Source: Pseudomonadota bacterium
Lineage (GTDB): Bacteria; Myxococcota_A; Polyangia; Polyangiales; Polyangiaceae
DNA: 64,000 nt
Assembly: GCA_023431345.1 (NCBI GenBank)
Contig: JAEYWK010000134.1
Span: 1 to 64,000 of the forward strand
Direction: 5' to 3'
The position numbers and the translations under genes were made by a program. The notes under the pieces were generated by a model. That model was given only the letters and a program-made list of their open reading frames with translations. It had not been told where the DNA came from and did not search any database. Below are positions 33,047 through 41,459 of this stretch, one piece after another. Every line of letters starts with the position of its first letter. Position 1 is the stretch's first letter.

Positions 33047-33697
33047 TTGGCCAAGGTGAACCCTCACGCGATGGCGCGAATGACGGCGCTATCGCTCGTT
33101 CTGACTGCGGGCACGGCGAGCGCCGCGACGCTGCGTGATTTACCGACGGAGGTGCTGTGCGAACTGATCGACGACGCCGAGGTAGCAGACGCAAGAGCGG
33201 AGCGCGCCCACATCCTACGGCTCCTCACCTTGGACGAACGCGCCGAGGTGCGGGCGCGAGCGGCCGAAGCCATGTCTAGCCTTTGGCCAGGTCCGGGCGC
33301 GGGCGTTACCGACGAGCTGCGCCGGCTCGCCCGTGACACTTCCGACAACGTGCGCGTCTCCGCCGCAGTGGGGCTGGCCCGCGCGCTCGAGCGCGCCAGC
33401 GCGCCTGAGCGCATCGATCTGGTGTGCACCTGGGCTCTATCGACCGACACCGACGAGCGGCTGGCCCTCGCCCGGGCGCTGACCTGGAGCACCCCGGTTT
33501 TCGTGGCTGATTTGGTGCTGGAACAGCTCGCCTGCGACGAGAGCACGGCGGTGCGGGCCGCGGCGCTGGCGGCCGTCGCCAAGCACTTCCACGAGAACTC
33601 GAGCGTCTACGCCAGCATCGTCGGCCGCTGCCTCGAGGACCCGGATCCCAACGTGCAGCGCTTGGCGCGCGCCTTGTTCAAGCGCGCGCGGGGCTGA
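33047..33697 (+). CDS. HEAT-repeat protein
   Basis: 216 residues. Successive helical pairs typical of HEAT repeats are seen: AHILRLLTLDERAEVRARAAEAMSSLW, ELRRLARDTSDNVRVSAAVGLARALE, TDERLALARALTWS, VLEQLACDESTAVRAAALAAVAKHF, RCLEDPDPNVQRLARALF. The start is set at TTG 33047 because GAGGAGG (33035-33041) lies 5 nt before it; GTG 33056 and ATG 33074 are alternatives. Likely a protein-interaction scaffold; an early hydrophobic stretch (MTALSLVLTAGTASA) could also be a signal peptide if ATG 33074 is used. Confidence 0.72.
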   Translation: MAKVNPHAMARMTALSLVLTAGTASAATLRDLPTEVLCELIDDAEVADARAERAHILRLLTLDERAEVRARAAEAMSSLWPGPGAGVTDELRRLARDTSDNVRVSAAVGLARALERASAPERIDLVCTWALSTDTDERLALARALTWSTPVFVADLVLEQLACDESTAVRAAALAAVAKHFHENSSVYASIVGRCLEDPDPNVQRLARALFKRARG

Positions 33698-33757
33698 CGC
33701 TGCGCGTCGACGTCGGGCCCTCCGCCGCGAACGAGGGCCGAGCCGTCGCGGGCGCTC

Positions 33758-34396
33758 TCAGAACCTCATGCTGGGCGGCGCCAGGTCGTACGACTCTTGA
33801 TAGTCGGCGAGCGCCGCTTTCACGACCTCGACGGCGTGGTCGCGCCCGTAAATGCCCGAGACCGAGATCTGGTTCTCGGTGCCCGGCATGAGCTTGTAAG
33901 TCGAGAAGTAGTGGACCATGCGATCGACGATCGCCGGCGGCATCTGCGCGATGTCGTCGATGCTCTTGTAATAAGGGTCGTTGTCGAGCACGCCGATGAT
34001 TTTGTCGTCGGCCTCACCGCGATCGATCATGCGGATGCCGCCGACGACGCGCGCATCCAGCAAAATCTCCGAGCGCGTGATGGGGCGCTCGCTCACCACG
34101 CAGATGTCGAGCGGATCACCGTCCGCCATGTCGACGCCGGGCGTCGACAGCGACGCGACGCGCTGCGCGCAGTAGGTGCGCGGAATGAAGCCGTAGAGCG
34201 TCGGCGGCTGCGCGGAGCCGCGCTGCGGGCGGTCGACCTTGAGGTAGCCCGTCGATTTGTCGATCTCGTACTTCATGGTGTCGAACGGCGTGATCTCGAT
34301 GTACGCGGTGACGACACTCGGCGCCTCGTGCCCCGGCTCGAGACCGTGCCAGGGGTGGGGACGAAAGCGATAAAAAGGAGGAGGGGGGACGGTCAT
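33758..34396 (-). CDS. ppa: Inorganic pyrophosphatase (family I)
   Basis: 212 residues. It hydrolyses inorganic pyrophosphate to phosphate, driving biosynthesis. The family signature DGDPLDICVVSE and the active-site features YEIDKSTGYLKVDR, TLYGFIPRTYC, GGIRMIDRGEADDKIIGV and HYFSTYK all appear in order. MTVPPPPFYRFRPHPWHGLEPG gives the start. A family I enzyme with the metal-binding Asp and Glu residues intact. Monocistronic, convergent with the HEAT-repeat gene. Confidence 0.95.
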   Translation of the reverse strand: MTVPPPPFYRFRPHPWHGLEPGHEAPSVVTAYIEITPFDTMKYEIDKSTGYLKVDRPQRGSAQPPTLYGFIPRTYCAQRVASLSTPGVDMADGDPLDICVVSERPITRSEILLDARVVGGIRMIDRGEADDKIIGVLDNDPYYKSIDDIAQMPPAIVDRMVHYFSTYKLMPGTENQISVSGIYGRDHAVEVVKAALADYQESYDLAPPSMRF

Positions 34397-34740
34397 GAAA
34401 CCCGCGGAGCGTAGCTAGATTTTGGCCGCGCACACGCCCGGAGCGCCCTTTGCGCGTGATATTGGCGTTTTCGGCCGCTCGGGATCCCCTGTCGCGCTAT
34501 CGCAACGCGGTTGTCGCCGCGGCCGGCGAGCCGCTCGAGCGATTCGATACCGTAAGCCTGAAAACAGCTGACTCACGGCGACCCACGCTGCCGACGCGCA
34601 ACACGCAAGCAACACTCGGCGGGCTCACGGCGGAGAACGCGAGCGTCACGCGACAGCCGATCACGAAACGCGCGCGACATCCGCGACGCAGCGCGCACTC
34701 GACGCTTGACCGCCTGGGCTCGCCGGCTTCTATCCCGCGG
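34397..34740. other. Divergent intergenic region between ppa and the ParA-like gene
   Basis: About 345 bp. It holds the ParA-gene promoter at its right end, and a TACGCT box (34407-34412 on the complementary strand) 11 nt before the ppa ATG as a possible ppa -10. The middle contains no protein-like frame, no tRNA and no clear hairpin with a T-run. Confidence 0.5.
34706..34734 (+). promoter_or_regulatory. Promoter of the ParA-like gene (leaderless start)
   Basis: TTGACC (34706-34711), a 17-bp spacer and TCTATC (34729-34734) lie 6 nt before the GTG at 34741. The good -35 with canonical spacing makes this the best-supported promoter in the window, and transcription would begin on or within 1-2 nt of the start codon. 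Confidence 0.5.
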
Positions 34741-35436
34741 GTGAGCCAAATTCATTTCGTCGGAGGCGAGAAGGGCGGCGTCGGCAAAAGCGTGGTGGCG
34801 CGACTCTTGGCGCAATATTGGATCGATCGCGGGCGCGCGTTCGCGGGCGTCGATGGTGACGCGTCGCACGGCGCGCTCGTGCGCCATTACGGTGATTTCA
34901 GTCACTTCGTCGATCTGAGCTCGAGCGAGAGCGCAGACCAAATCCTCGACCGCGCGCTCGGCGCCGATCGGCGCGTGCTGGTGGACTTGCCCGCGCAAAG
35001 CGCGCGATCGATCGACGCCTGGGTCGACGGCGCCAACGTGCTGGGGCTCGCGCGCGAGCTCGGCACGCCGATCACCTTCTGGCACGTGACGGACGGCGGG
35101 TTCGCCTCCGTGATGCAGCTCGAACGAGCGCTGAATCGTTACGGCACGCACGTCGCGCACGTCGTGGTACGCAACCACGGTCGCTCGAGAGACTTCAGCC
35201 AGCTGCAGGCGTCGCCGGCCATGAGCCAGCTGCACGCGCTGGGCGGACACGCGCTCGATCTGCCCGAGCTCGACGCGAACGTCATGTACAAGCTCGACGG
35301 TGCGGGCGCGAGCTTCTGGGCTGCCGCCAATGCGCGAGAGGGGGAGCGGTCGCTCAAGCCGCTCGAGCGAGAGCGCGTGAAGCTTTGGCTCGCGCGCGCC
35401 TACGCCGAGCTCGACAAGCTCGGCGACTCGATTTGA
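34741..35436 (+). CDS. ParA/MinD-type ATPase
   Basis: 231 residues from GTG 34741. The deviant Walker A motif FVGGEKGGVGKSVVARLL (residues about 6-23) with the signature Lys of ParA/MinD ATPases opens the protein. A Walker A' region (RRVLVDLPAQSA) and the switch residues follow. VDGDASHGALV replaces the usual DxDxQ-like segment. No ParB, MinE or partition site is nearby; in related organisms such orphan ParA-like ATPases position cellular cargos such as flagella, chemotaxis arrays or polar proteins. The gene sits between ppa and an outer-membrane protein gene. The cargo is unknown. Confidence 0.85.
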   Translation: MSQIHFVGGEKGGVGKSVVARLLAQYWIDRGRAFAGVDGDASHGALVRHYGDFSHFVDLSSSESADQILDRALGADRRVLVDLPAQSARSIDAWVDGANVLGLARELGTPITFWHVTDGGFASVMQLERALNRYGTHVAHVVVRNHGRSRDFSQLQASPAMSQLHALGGHALDLPELDANVMYKLDGAGASFWAAANAREGERSLKPLERERVKLWLARAYAELDKLGDSI

Positions 35437-35437
35437 G

Positions 35438-36370
35438 TCACGGGTCCCACGGCAGGCCGATGCGCAGGCCCCCGCGCAAGAAGTGCGTTGGGCCGCGCCC
35501 TGACCCTTCGAAGTAGTGCTCGTAGGCCACGCACAGGCCGGCCCAGGGCAGCACGTTGCGCCGGCGAAGCGCCGTGAACGCGAAGCCGCCACCGACGCGT
35601 ACGCCGTAGCTGGCGCGCGTGTTGTCCGCCTGAAAGAGCCCCACCGGCGCGAGCTCGAGGTCGTAGTGCCAGGTGAGCTGCCGGGTGCGAAAAACCAGCG
35701 GAATCGCGGGGAAATAGTTGATCACGAACTGCGATGCATTGGTGTTCGGCTTGAGCATCGCGCCGCCGCCGAACTCAGCTCCGAAGAGCAGCGTGTGGCG
35801 ACCATCCAAGCCCCAGCCGCCCAGCAAGCGCCCGAGGCCGCCGCCGCCGAAGGTCCAGCGCTGCTCGGTGTAACGGAGCTGCACGTTGCCGCCCGATTCG
35901 ACGCTGAGGGTGAAGCGCTCCCGATCGGACTGCAGGCCCTTGAAGCCGCGCTCGGGTCGAATCCAAAACGGACACTCGGAGGCGCGAGCGATCGCGGCCT
36001 CGAGCGCGCGCAGCTGTCGCTCGATGGTCAGCGCTCTCGCCGCCGCCGAGGTCATTTCACCGCGTTCACGGAAGCGCTCTTCTCCGCTGCCGAGCTCGCG
36101 CTGCTTCTGGCGCAAGCCAGCGAGCGCGGCGGCGCGGGCCTCTGGCGTCGCGCGGCACAGCGACTTCAAGACGTGCACCTCGATCGAGCGCAAGGCTTCG
36201 CGGTCGGTGAACCAGTCCTCCGCCTCTTCCGCGGCGACGATTCGCGCGACGTCGTCGAGCAAGGCGCGCGCGCCGTCGCTATCGTCTTGCGCCGCCGCGC
36301 GCGACGAGATCACGAGCAACGACGCGAACAGGCCTGCCGTGGGGAGCAGGCAGGCCCTCAGCCAAAACAT
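35438..36370 (-). CDS. Periplasmic helical/outer-membrane barrel protein
   Basis: 310 residues from ATG 36370 (TTG 36406 is a longer alternative). A signal peptide (LRACLLPTAGLFASLLVISSRAAA) precedes a helical Glu/Arg-rich part (about 30-140). A C-terminal barrel-like region with strands such as GNVQLRYTEQRWTFGGGGLGRLLGGWG, LTWHYDLELAPVGLFQADNTRASYGVRVGGGFAF and GLRIGLPWDP follows. The C-terminus ends in Pro rather than Phe, so insertion by the standard beta-signal is uncertain. Function unknown; convergent with the ParA-like gene (stops 1 bp apart). Confidence 0.68.
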   Translation of the reverse strand: MFWLRACLLPTAGLFASLLVISSRAAAQDDSDGARALLDDVARIVAAEEAEDWFTDREALRSIEVHVLKSLCRATPEARAAALAGLRQKQRELGSGEERFRERGEMTSAAARALTIERQLRALEAAIARASECPFWIRPERGFKGLQSDRERFTLSVESGGNVQLRYTEQRWTFGGGGLGRLLGGWGLDGRHTLLFGAEFGGGAMLKPNTNASQFVINYFPAIPLVFRTRQLTWHYDLELAPVGLFQADNTRASYGVRVGGGFAFTALRRRNVLPWAGLCVAYEHYFEGSGRGPTHFLRGGLRIGLPWDP

Positions 36371-36489
36371 GGGCCTGCTTGTTGGGGGGCGGCGGCGCCA
36401 CGTCAAGCCGAACTAGTGCGTATTTCGCACTTTCCAACCGGTGAGCGGGCCCACTTACCCGGGCAGGAGCGCCGGCCGTACGCACGGCG

Positions 36490-37644
36490 ATGAGCAACAC
36501 CGAGGCGATGGGCCGCGCCTTGACCGACGTCGTGACCCGCGGTGACTTCAGCGTGCCGCCTTACCCGGCGGTGGCGATGCGCCTGCAGCGACTGCTCGCG
36601 CGCGACGGCTACGGCGTCGCCGAGGTCGCCGACGTGATCGCCGCGGACGCGCCGCTGGCGACGACGGTGCTGGCCGCCGCCAACTCGGCCGCCGGCGCGG
36701 CTGCCGCGCCCATCACCACGCTCACCCGAGCCGTCAACCGCCTCGGGGCTCGCACCGTGGGCTCGCTGGCGATGGCGAGCGGCGTCGCGACCGTGGCGGT
36801 GACGGCCGGGGTGCTGTTCGACGTGAAGTTTCGTGTGTGGCGCCGGAGCGTCACCTGCGCCCTCGCGGCGCAGAAGCTCGGCGCGTCGCGGGGGCTCGTG
36901 CCCGAAGAGGCGTTTCTGGCCGGGTTGCTGCACGGCTTCGGCCGCTCGATCGCGGTCGCGTCGCTGGAGAAGCTGCTCAAAACGCACGCGCCGCCGCGGC
37001 CGCTGTCGGTGCAAGAGTGGCTGGGCATCGCCGAGCAACACCGCGCGCCGCTCGCGCGCGCGCTCGCGCAGAGCTGGCAGCTTCCGCCCAGCATCGAGGC
37101 CGCCATCGTCGGCGACCGCCAAGGCGGCTCGCAGCTCGACGAGGTGGTCGGCTACGCCGACAAGATCGCCAGCGATCTCGACGCGTCTCGGATCCCTCAG
37201 CCGGAGCGCCCCGGCGATCAGCCGCTGCTCGACCGGGTCATCGCGGAGCTGCCCGCGGCGCTCGAGGCGTTCACACCTGCCGCGACAACCGCCCCGCCGC
37301 GACCGACGGTGAAGGACGCGGCCGCCGTCGCGAAGCCGGAGCGCGCGCTGGAGGGCGCCCCCCGAAAGAAGAGCCTGACTGTGTCTGATCGGCGCACCAA
37401 GGACGCCGCGCAGGTGACTTGCCTGGCTCTGAGCCCGAGCGGCATCGAGCTCGACAGCTCGCGCGCCTTTCAAGAAAGCTCGATGGTTCGCCTTTCGATC
37501 GGTGAAGGTGAAGGTGCCGTCGACCATTGGTTCAACGTCGTGTTGTGCGTGCCCGCCGCGTCGCGCTACCGCGTCGAGCTGCAGCTCTTCTCGCCAACGC
37601 GCGAGCTGCGAGAGCGCTGGCGCGCCATGTACGACGCCGCGTGA
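36490..37644 (+). CDS. HDOD-domain signalling protein with PilZ-like tail
   Basis: 384 residues. The HDOD domain (about 15-225) shows VPPYPAVAMRLQRLLARDGYGVAEVADVIAADAPLATTVLAAANSA, ITTLTRAVNRLGARTVGSLAMASG and EEAFLAGLLHGFGRSIA. The C-terminal about 95 residues (VTCLALSPSGIELDSSRAFQESSMVRLSIGEG ... YRVELQLFSP) fold like a PilZ domain but lack an RxxxR c-di-GMP motif, so nucleotide binding is doubtful. HDOD proteins couple signalling to motility or gene expression. TACGCA lies 5 nt before the ATG. Confidence 0.85.
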   Translation: MSNTEAMGRALTDVVTRGDFSVPPYPAVAMRLQRLLARDGYGVAEVADVIAADAPLATTVLAAANSAAGAAAAPITTLTRAVNRLGARTVGSLAMASGVATVAVTAGVLFDVKFRVWRRSVTCALAAQKLGASRGLVPEEAFLAGLLHGFGRSIAVASLEKLLKTHAPPRPLSVQEWLGIAEQHRAPLARALAQSWQLPPSIEAAIVGDRQGGSQLDEVVGYADKIASDLDASRIPQPERPGDQPLLDRVIAELPAALEAFTPAATTAPPRPTVKDAAAVAKPERALEGAPRKKSLTVSDRRTKDAAQVTCLALSPSGIELDSSRAFQESSMVRLSIGEGEGAVDHWFNVVLCVPAASRYRVELQLFSPTRELRERWRAMYDAA

Positions 37645-37701
37645 GCCAGGCTCCTCCGCTGGCTCCGCGGCTCTGACGCTTGCGGCAGGCGCGAACCGCA
37701 G

Positions 37702-37707
37702 TAGTCT
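37702..37707 (+). promoter_or_regulatory. Predicted -10 box (leaderless start) for the redoxin lipoprotein
   Basis: TAGTCT is 6 nt before the ATG at 37714, and TTGCGG lies 16 bp further upstream (37680-37685) as a possible -35. Confidence 0.5.
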
Positions 37708-37713
37708 GGCGGC

Positions 37714-38424
37714 ATGCTCTCGGGACGCCGCGTCGCTTGCGCCATCGGACTCTTGTTGTGTTGGGGCTGCTCGCGCCCAGCGCAAGACGCCCCCGCCAGC
37801 GCCGAACCGAGCGACCAGCCTCAGCCGACGACGGCCGCCAAGACGAGCGCACCGGTCGCAGCCGCGGCGGCGGCAACGGTCGCGCAGCTCGGCGCCCCCG
37901 CGCCCGACTTCGAGCTGACTGACCTCGACGGCAAGGCCGTGAAGCTCTCGAGCTTCCGCGGGAAAACGGTGGTACTCGAGTGGTTCAACCCGGGCTGCCC
38001 CTTCGTCAAGGCCAGTCACACCAAGGGCTCCCTCGCTGGCACCGCCGCGCGCCACGCAAAGAGCGGCGTGGTGTGGCTCGCCATCAACTCGGGCGCACCG
38101 GGCAAGCAGGGTCACGGAGTCGACACCAACCGCGCCGCCAAAGACGCCTTCAAGCTCGAGCACCCCATCCTGCTCGACGAGAGCGGCAGCGTCGGTCGCG
38201 CTTACGGCGCCCAGCGCACGCCCCACCTGTTCATCATCAGCCCGGAAGGCGTGCTCGTTTATCGCGGCGCCATCGACAACTCCCCCGACGGCGAGGGCGA
38301 CTCGCCCACTGGCGGAAAGCTCGTGAATTACGTCGATGCCACCTTGGCAGACCTCGCCGCAGGGCGGCCCGTGGCCGTGACTGACACGGAAGCCTACGGC
38401 TGCACCGTGAAATATCCAAACTGA
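37714..38424 (+). CDS. Redoxin (AhpC/TSA-like) lipoprotein
   Basis: 236 residues. The lipoprotein signal ends at LLLCWGC (Cys19); an Ala/Pro-rich spacer follows. The thioredoxin-fold domain begins LGAPAPDFELTDLDGKAVKLSSFRGKTVVLEWFNPGCPFVKASH. It has a single candidate catalytic Cys (GCPF) rather than CxxC, then HPILLDESGSVGRAYGAQRTPHLFIISPEGVLVYRGAIDN. This matches periplasmic redoxin-domain proteins with a 1-Cys peroxiredoxin-like or disulfide-sensing role. A terminal Cys (YGCTVKY) might serve as resolving Cys. Confidence 0.85.
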   Translation: MLSGRRVACAIGLLLCWGCSRPAQDAPASAEPSDQPQPTTAAKTSAPVAAAAAATVAQLGAPAPDFELTDLDGKAVKLSSFRGKTVVLEWFNPGCPFVKASHTKGSLAGTAARHAKSGVVWLAINSGAPGKQGHGVDTNRAAKDAFKLEHPILLDESGSVGRAYGAQRTPHLFIISPEGVLVYRGAIDNSPDGEGDSPTGGKLVNYVDATLADLAAGRPVAVTDTEAYGCTVKYPN

Positions 38425-38537
38425 GCTACTGACGAAGGCGCCGGGCATGCGGTGACGCTCGCGGGCTTTGCCTCGGGCGCACTCGAGTTGCTTTCCGAGC
38501 CGAAGCACGTCATGAAGGGCTTGGGTTTTCGCTTCGG

Positions 38538-39980
38538 ATGGCAACTGGCTCGACAGTGTCGGTCGAAGAGCGCACGCGCTCCGCGGAGGCGCGTCTGGGC
38601 CAAGTCGTGCTCGGGAAGTGGCGCCTCGAACGAGTGATCGGGGTCGGCGGCATGGCGGCCGTGTTCGAAGCCGTGCACGAGAGCGGTAGCCGCGTCGCGA
38701 TCAAGCTGCTGCACCCGGATCTCGCGGGCTGCGAGGAGATGCGCGAGCGCTTCCTCGCCGAGGCCTACGCCGCCAACCGCGTCTCTCACCCGGGCGTCGT
38801 CACGGTGCGCGACGAAGGCACGACCGAGGACGGCGCCGTCTTCTTGGTGATGGATCTGCTGCGCGGACAAACGCTAGCCGAGCGCATCGAAGCTGGCTCG
38901 CAGCCGCTGAGCCTGGGCGAGGTGCTCGAGATCGGCTGTCAGCTCCTCGACGTATTGGTGCACGCCCATGACCGCGGCATCGTGCACCGCGACATCAAGC
39001 CCGAGAACGTGTTCCTCACGCTCGACGGCCGCGTGCGCCTGCTGGATTTCGGCATCGCGCGCGTGGAAACGGCGGCGCGAACCCACGGCGCGCGCGCCGG
39101 AACCACGCTCGGCACGCCCGCTTTCATGCCGCCCGAGCAGGCGCTCGGCCAGTGGCACGAGCTCGACGGTCGCAGTGACCTTTGGGCTCTCGGGGCCACG
39201 ATGTACTTGCTCCTTTCGGGGGTGCCGGTGCGCGAGCCTGGCAGCGCAACCGAGCAACTCCTCAGCGCGATGACGCGCCCGGCACCGTCACTCGGTGAGG
39301 TGTGCGCGCTGCCGCGCTCGGTCATCGCGGTGGTCGATCGCGCGCTCGCGTTCGCGCGCGACGACCGCTTTCCCGACGCGCGCTCGATGCAGCTGGCGGT
39401 CCGCGCGCTGCTCGGCGAGCTGAAAGCACCCGACGCCCGCGCAACGCTCCCGCCCGGGTCGATCGAGCCGGTAGCCATCTCACTCCGCACGCCGATTCCG
39501 GCCGCGCGCAAACAGCGGCCCAGCGTGCCGAGCGTGCGACCCGTCGCCGCCACCACGACGCCTCTGCCGGCCGCCCCGAAGCCGGGTAAGAGCGCGCTGC
39601 CCATCTACGTGTCGCTCGGCTTTGCGGTGGGCATGAGCATCGTCATCGCGGCCCGCTTCACGCTCACGCCGCCGCCGCAAACACTCCCGCTGACGCCGGC
39701 GCCCGCAGCCGCTATTCCGCCCGAGCCGCGGGCGCCCGCCGCGCTCGAGCTAGCGCCCGCGCCCGCGACAGCGAAGGCCCCCACGCCCGCCACCGAATCA
39801 ACGCCGGCGCCGGAGCGAGCACCCAAACCGGAGCCCACGCCCGCGCTGGCCGTCGAGCAAGGGCGTGCACCAGAGCCAGCGCCGGCAGGCGAACGAGCGC
39901 CGTCACCCTCGAGCTCGGCGGCCGCCCGCTGGGGCTCGCCATCGATGAATAAGGAGCCGCTCGGCCGGCGCAGCCCGTAG
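38538..39980 (+). CDS. Ser/Thr protein kinase, membrane-anchored
   Basis: 480 residues. An N-terminal Hanks-type kinase domain spans about 25-285: glycine loop IGVGGMAAVFEAV (34-46), catalytic Lys in VAIKLL, HRDIKPENVFL, DFGIARVE, GTPAFMPPEQALGQ. All catalytic residues are intact, of RD type. A Pro/Thr-rich juxtamembrane region precedes one transmembrane helix (LPIYVSLGFAVGMSIVIAARF), and the C-terminal about 100 residues are Pro/Ala/Glu-rich, probably extracytoplasmic and disordered. Such kinases are abundant in myxobacteria and regulate development and metabolism by phosphorylation. The trigger is unknown. Confidence 0.93.
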   Translation: MATGSTVSVEERTRSAEARLGQVVLGKWRLERVIGVGGMAAVFEAVHESGSRVAIKLLHPDLAGCEEMRERFLAEAYAANRVSHPGVVTVRDEGTTEDGAVFLVMDLLRGQTLAERIEAGSQPLSLGEVLEIGCQLLDVLVHAHDRGIVHRDIKPENVFLTLDGRVRLLDFGIARVETAARTHGARAGTTLGTPAFMPPEQALGQWHELDGRSDLWALGATMYLLLSGVPVREPGSATEQLLSAMTRPAPSLGEVCALPRSVIAVVDRALAFARDDRFPDARSMQLAVRALLGELKAPDARATLPPGSIEPVAISLRTPIPAARKQRPSVPSVRPVAATTTPLPAAPKPGKSALPIYVSLGFAVGMSIVIAARFTLTPPPQTLPLTPAPAAAIPPEPRAPAALELAPAPATAKAPTPATESTPAPERAPKPEPTPALAVEQGRAPEPAPAGERAPSPSSSAAARWGSPSMNKEPLGRRSP

Positions 39981-40039
39981 CGCGCGTGTTTTCGCGCGTC
40001 AGGCAAAAATCCTCAAGTTTCAGGTGGTTATGGGCAAAG

Positions 40040-40068
40040 TTGCATGTGGGAGGCATTGCGACTAGCCT
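40040..40068 (+). promoter_or_regulatory. Predicted promoter of rpoZ
   Basis: TTGCAT (40040-40045), a 17-bp spacer and TAGCCT (40063-40068) lie about 25-30 nt before the rpoZ start. A GGAG Shine-Dalgarno sequence at 40091-40094 fits a short normal leader. Confidence 0.45.
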
Positions 40069-40099
40069 TCCGCTCCCTTTCGTTTCGCCTGGAGAAATC

Positions 40100-40339
40100 A
40101 TGGCCCGCGTCACCGTCGAAGATTGCTTGGAGAAGGAAGAGAACCGTTTCGCCCTCGTGGTGCTCGCTTCCTCTCGCGCTCGTTCGTTGATGAAGGGCAA
40201 CCCCTCCTTGGTGAACGCCAAGAACAAGCCCCTCGTGATCAGCCTGCGCGAGATCGCTGCGGGCAAGGTGCGCTTCAACCGCCCGACGAACGACGCCGTG
40301 CTCGAGTACATCAACGAGCTGGGCCGCGCGAACTACTGA
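40100..40339 (+). CDS. rpoZ: DNA-directed RNA polymerase omega subunit
   Basis: 79 residues from ATG 40100. MARVTVEDCLEKEENRFALVVLASSRARSL is the conserved start, followed by NAKNKPLVISLREIAAGKVRF and a short C-terminus. Omega stabilises beta prime and assists assembly. GGAGAAATC before the ATG gives a Shine-Dalgarno sequence. In many bacteria rpoZ sits between gmk and spoT; here it lies between a kinase gene and a methyltransferase gene, so the usual neighbours are separated. Confidence 0.93.
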   Translation: MARVTVEDCLEKEENRFALVVLASSRARSLMKGNPSLVNAKNKPLVISLREIAAGKVRFNRPTNDAVLEYINELGRANY

Positions 40340-40433
40340 GCTGCTGGGCCCCGCGGCTCATCAGCGTTCTGTTGCCGCCGGGCCTACCCTCGGTTTCGGG
40401 TTTTTGCCCCGGAGCTAGACAGGGAAGAAGCCG

Positions 40434-41237
40434 TTGAAGATTCGGTCTTTCGGACGCGCCGGAGACGCGGGTGCCAGCGAGCACTACGCCGACGCCGCGT
40501 ACTACACGAAGACGTACAAGGAACGCACGCACGACGTGGAGTACTACGTCAGGCGCGCGCGTCGCGCGAAGGGTCCGGTGCTGGAGTACGGCATCGGCAA
40601 CGGGCGAGTAGCGCTAGCGATCGCCAAAGCCGGCATCACCGTCACCGGCATCGACCTGTCGCAGCCGATGCTCGACAGCCTCGACGAGCAGCTCGAATCG
40701 CTGCCAAAACAGGTGCGCGCGCGCGTCTCGCATCACCAGGGCGACATGCGCGAGGTGAAGCTCGCGCAGCGCTTCCCCCTGGTGATCGCGCCTTTCAACT
40801 GCGTGCTCCACCTCTACGAGCGCAAAGACATGGAGCAGTTTCTAGCGCGCGTCCGTGAGCACTTGGCGCCGGGCGGGCGCTTCGTCTTCGACTTCTCGGT
40901 ACCTCACGGTGAGGATCTGAGTCGCGATCCCGAAAAGTCTTTCGGCGCGCCGCGCATTCGGCACCCCACCACCGGCGAGCTCACCCGTTACGCCGAGCGC
41001 TTCGAGTACGACCGGCTGCGCCAGCTGCTGCTCATCCAGATGGATTTCATGCCCGAAGGCAGCAAGAGCAAGCCCTGGACGGTGCCGCTCACCCACCGCC
41101 AATATTTCCCGCGCGAGATGGAGGCGCTCCTCCACTACAACGGCTTCAAAGAGATCTTCTTCACCGCCGACTTCACCGACCAAGCCGCAGACCAGCACGT
41201 CGATTCCCTCATCGTCGACTGCACCACAGATCCCTGA
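40434..41237 (+). CDS. Class I SAM-dependent methyltransferase
   Basis: 267 residues, starting at TTG 40434 with GGGAAGAAG upstream. The SAM-binding core is typical: VLEYGIGNGRVALAIAKAGITVTGID (motif I), a second strand ARVSHHQGDMREV, and RFPLVIAPFNCVLHLYERKDMEQFLARVREHLAPGGRFVFDFSVP (motifs II-III). No substrate-specific region is recognisable; the C-terminal part (EMEALLHYNGFKEIFFTADFT) resembles small-molecule methyltransferases. The location next to rpoZ does not reveal a substrate. Confidence 0.85.
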   Translation: MKIRSFGRAGDAGASEHYADAAYYTKTYKERTHDVEYYVRRARRAKGPVLEYGIGNGRVALAIAKAGITVTGIDLSQPMLDSLDEQLESLPKQVRARVSHHQGDMREVKLAQRFPLVIAPFNCVLHLYERKDMEQFLARVREHLAPGGRFVFDFSVPHGEDLSRDPEKSFGAPRIRHPTTGELTRYAERFEYDRLRQLLLIQMDFMPEGSKSKPWTVPLTHRQYFPREMEALLHYNGFKEIFFTADFTDQAADQHVDSLIVDCTTDP

Positions 41238-41265
41238 AACGCGAGCGGCCCGGCCGCAACGCCGC

Positions 41266-41305
41266 CGCTCGCCGCAACGTCGCTCGCCGCAACGTCGCTC
41301 GCCGC
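41266..41305. repeat. Tandem 15-bp repeat after the methyltransferase gene
   Basis: cgctcgccgcaacgt occurs at 41266-41280 and 41281-41295, with a partial copy to 41305. No hairpin with a T-run accompanies it. Probably a slippage product of the GC-rich intergenic region. Confidence 0.8.
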
Positions 41306-41418
41306 CCGCTCTCGCCCTGACGCTCTGCCCCCCCGGATCCTGATCCCTGGCCGCCCGCCTCCGTTCCCCGCGCGCCCCGTCTCCGCTCACACCCAGCCGC
41401 GAAATGCCGGCTAGCCCC

Positions 41419-41447
41419 TTGCGACCTCCCCCACCGACGCTTACTTT
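41419..41447 (+). promoter_or_regulatory. Predicted promoter of the DnaJ-like gene
   Basis: TTGCGA (41419-41424), a 17-bp spacer and TACTTT (41442-41447) lie 12 nt before the ATG at 41460. The same layout as the rpoZ promoter suggests the housekeeping sigma factor. Confidence 0.4.
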
Positions 41448-41459
41448 CCAGCGTCAGGC

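Noticed and set aside
36403..38544. A 713-codon minus-strand open frame
   Set aside because: It is antisense to the HDOD and redoxin genes, with Arg/Ala/Gly-rich text and no motif. The plus-strand genes have strong domain evidence.
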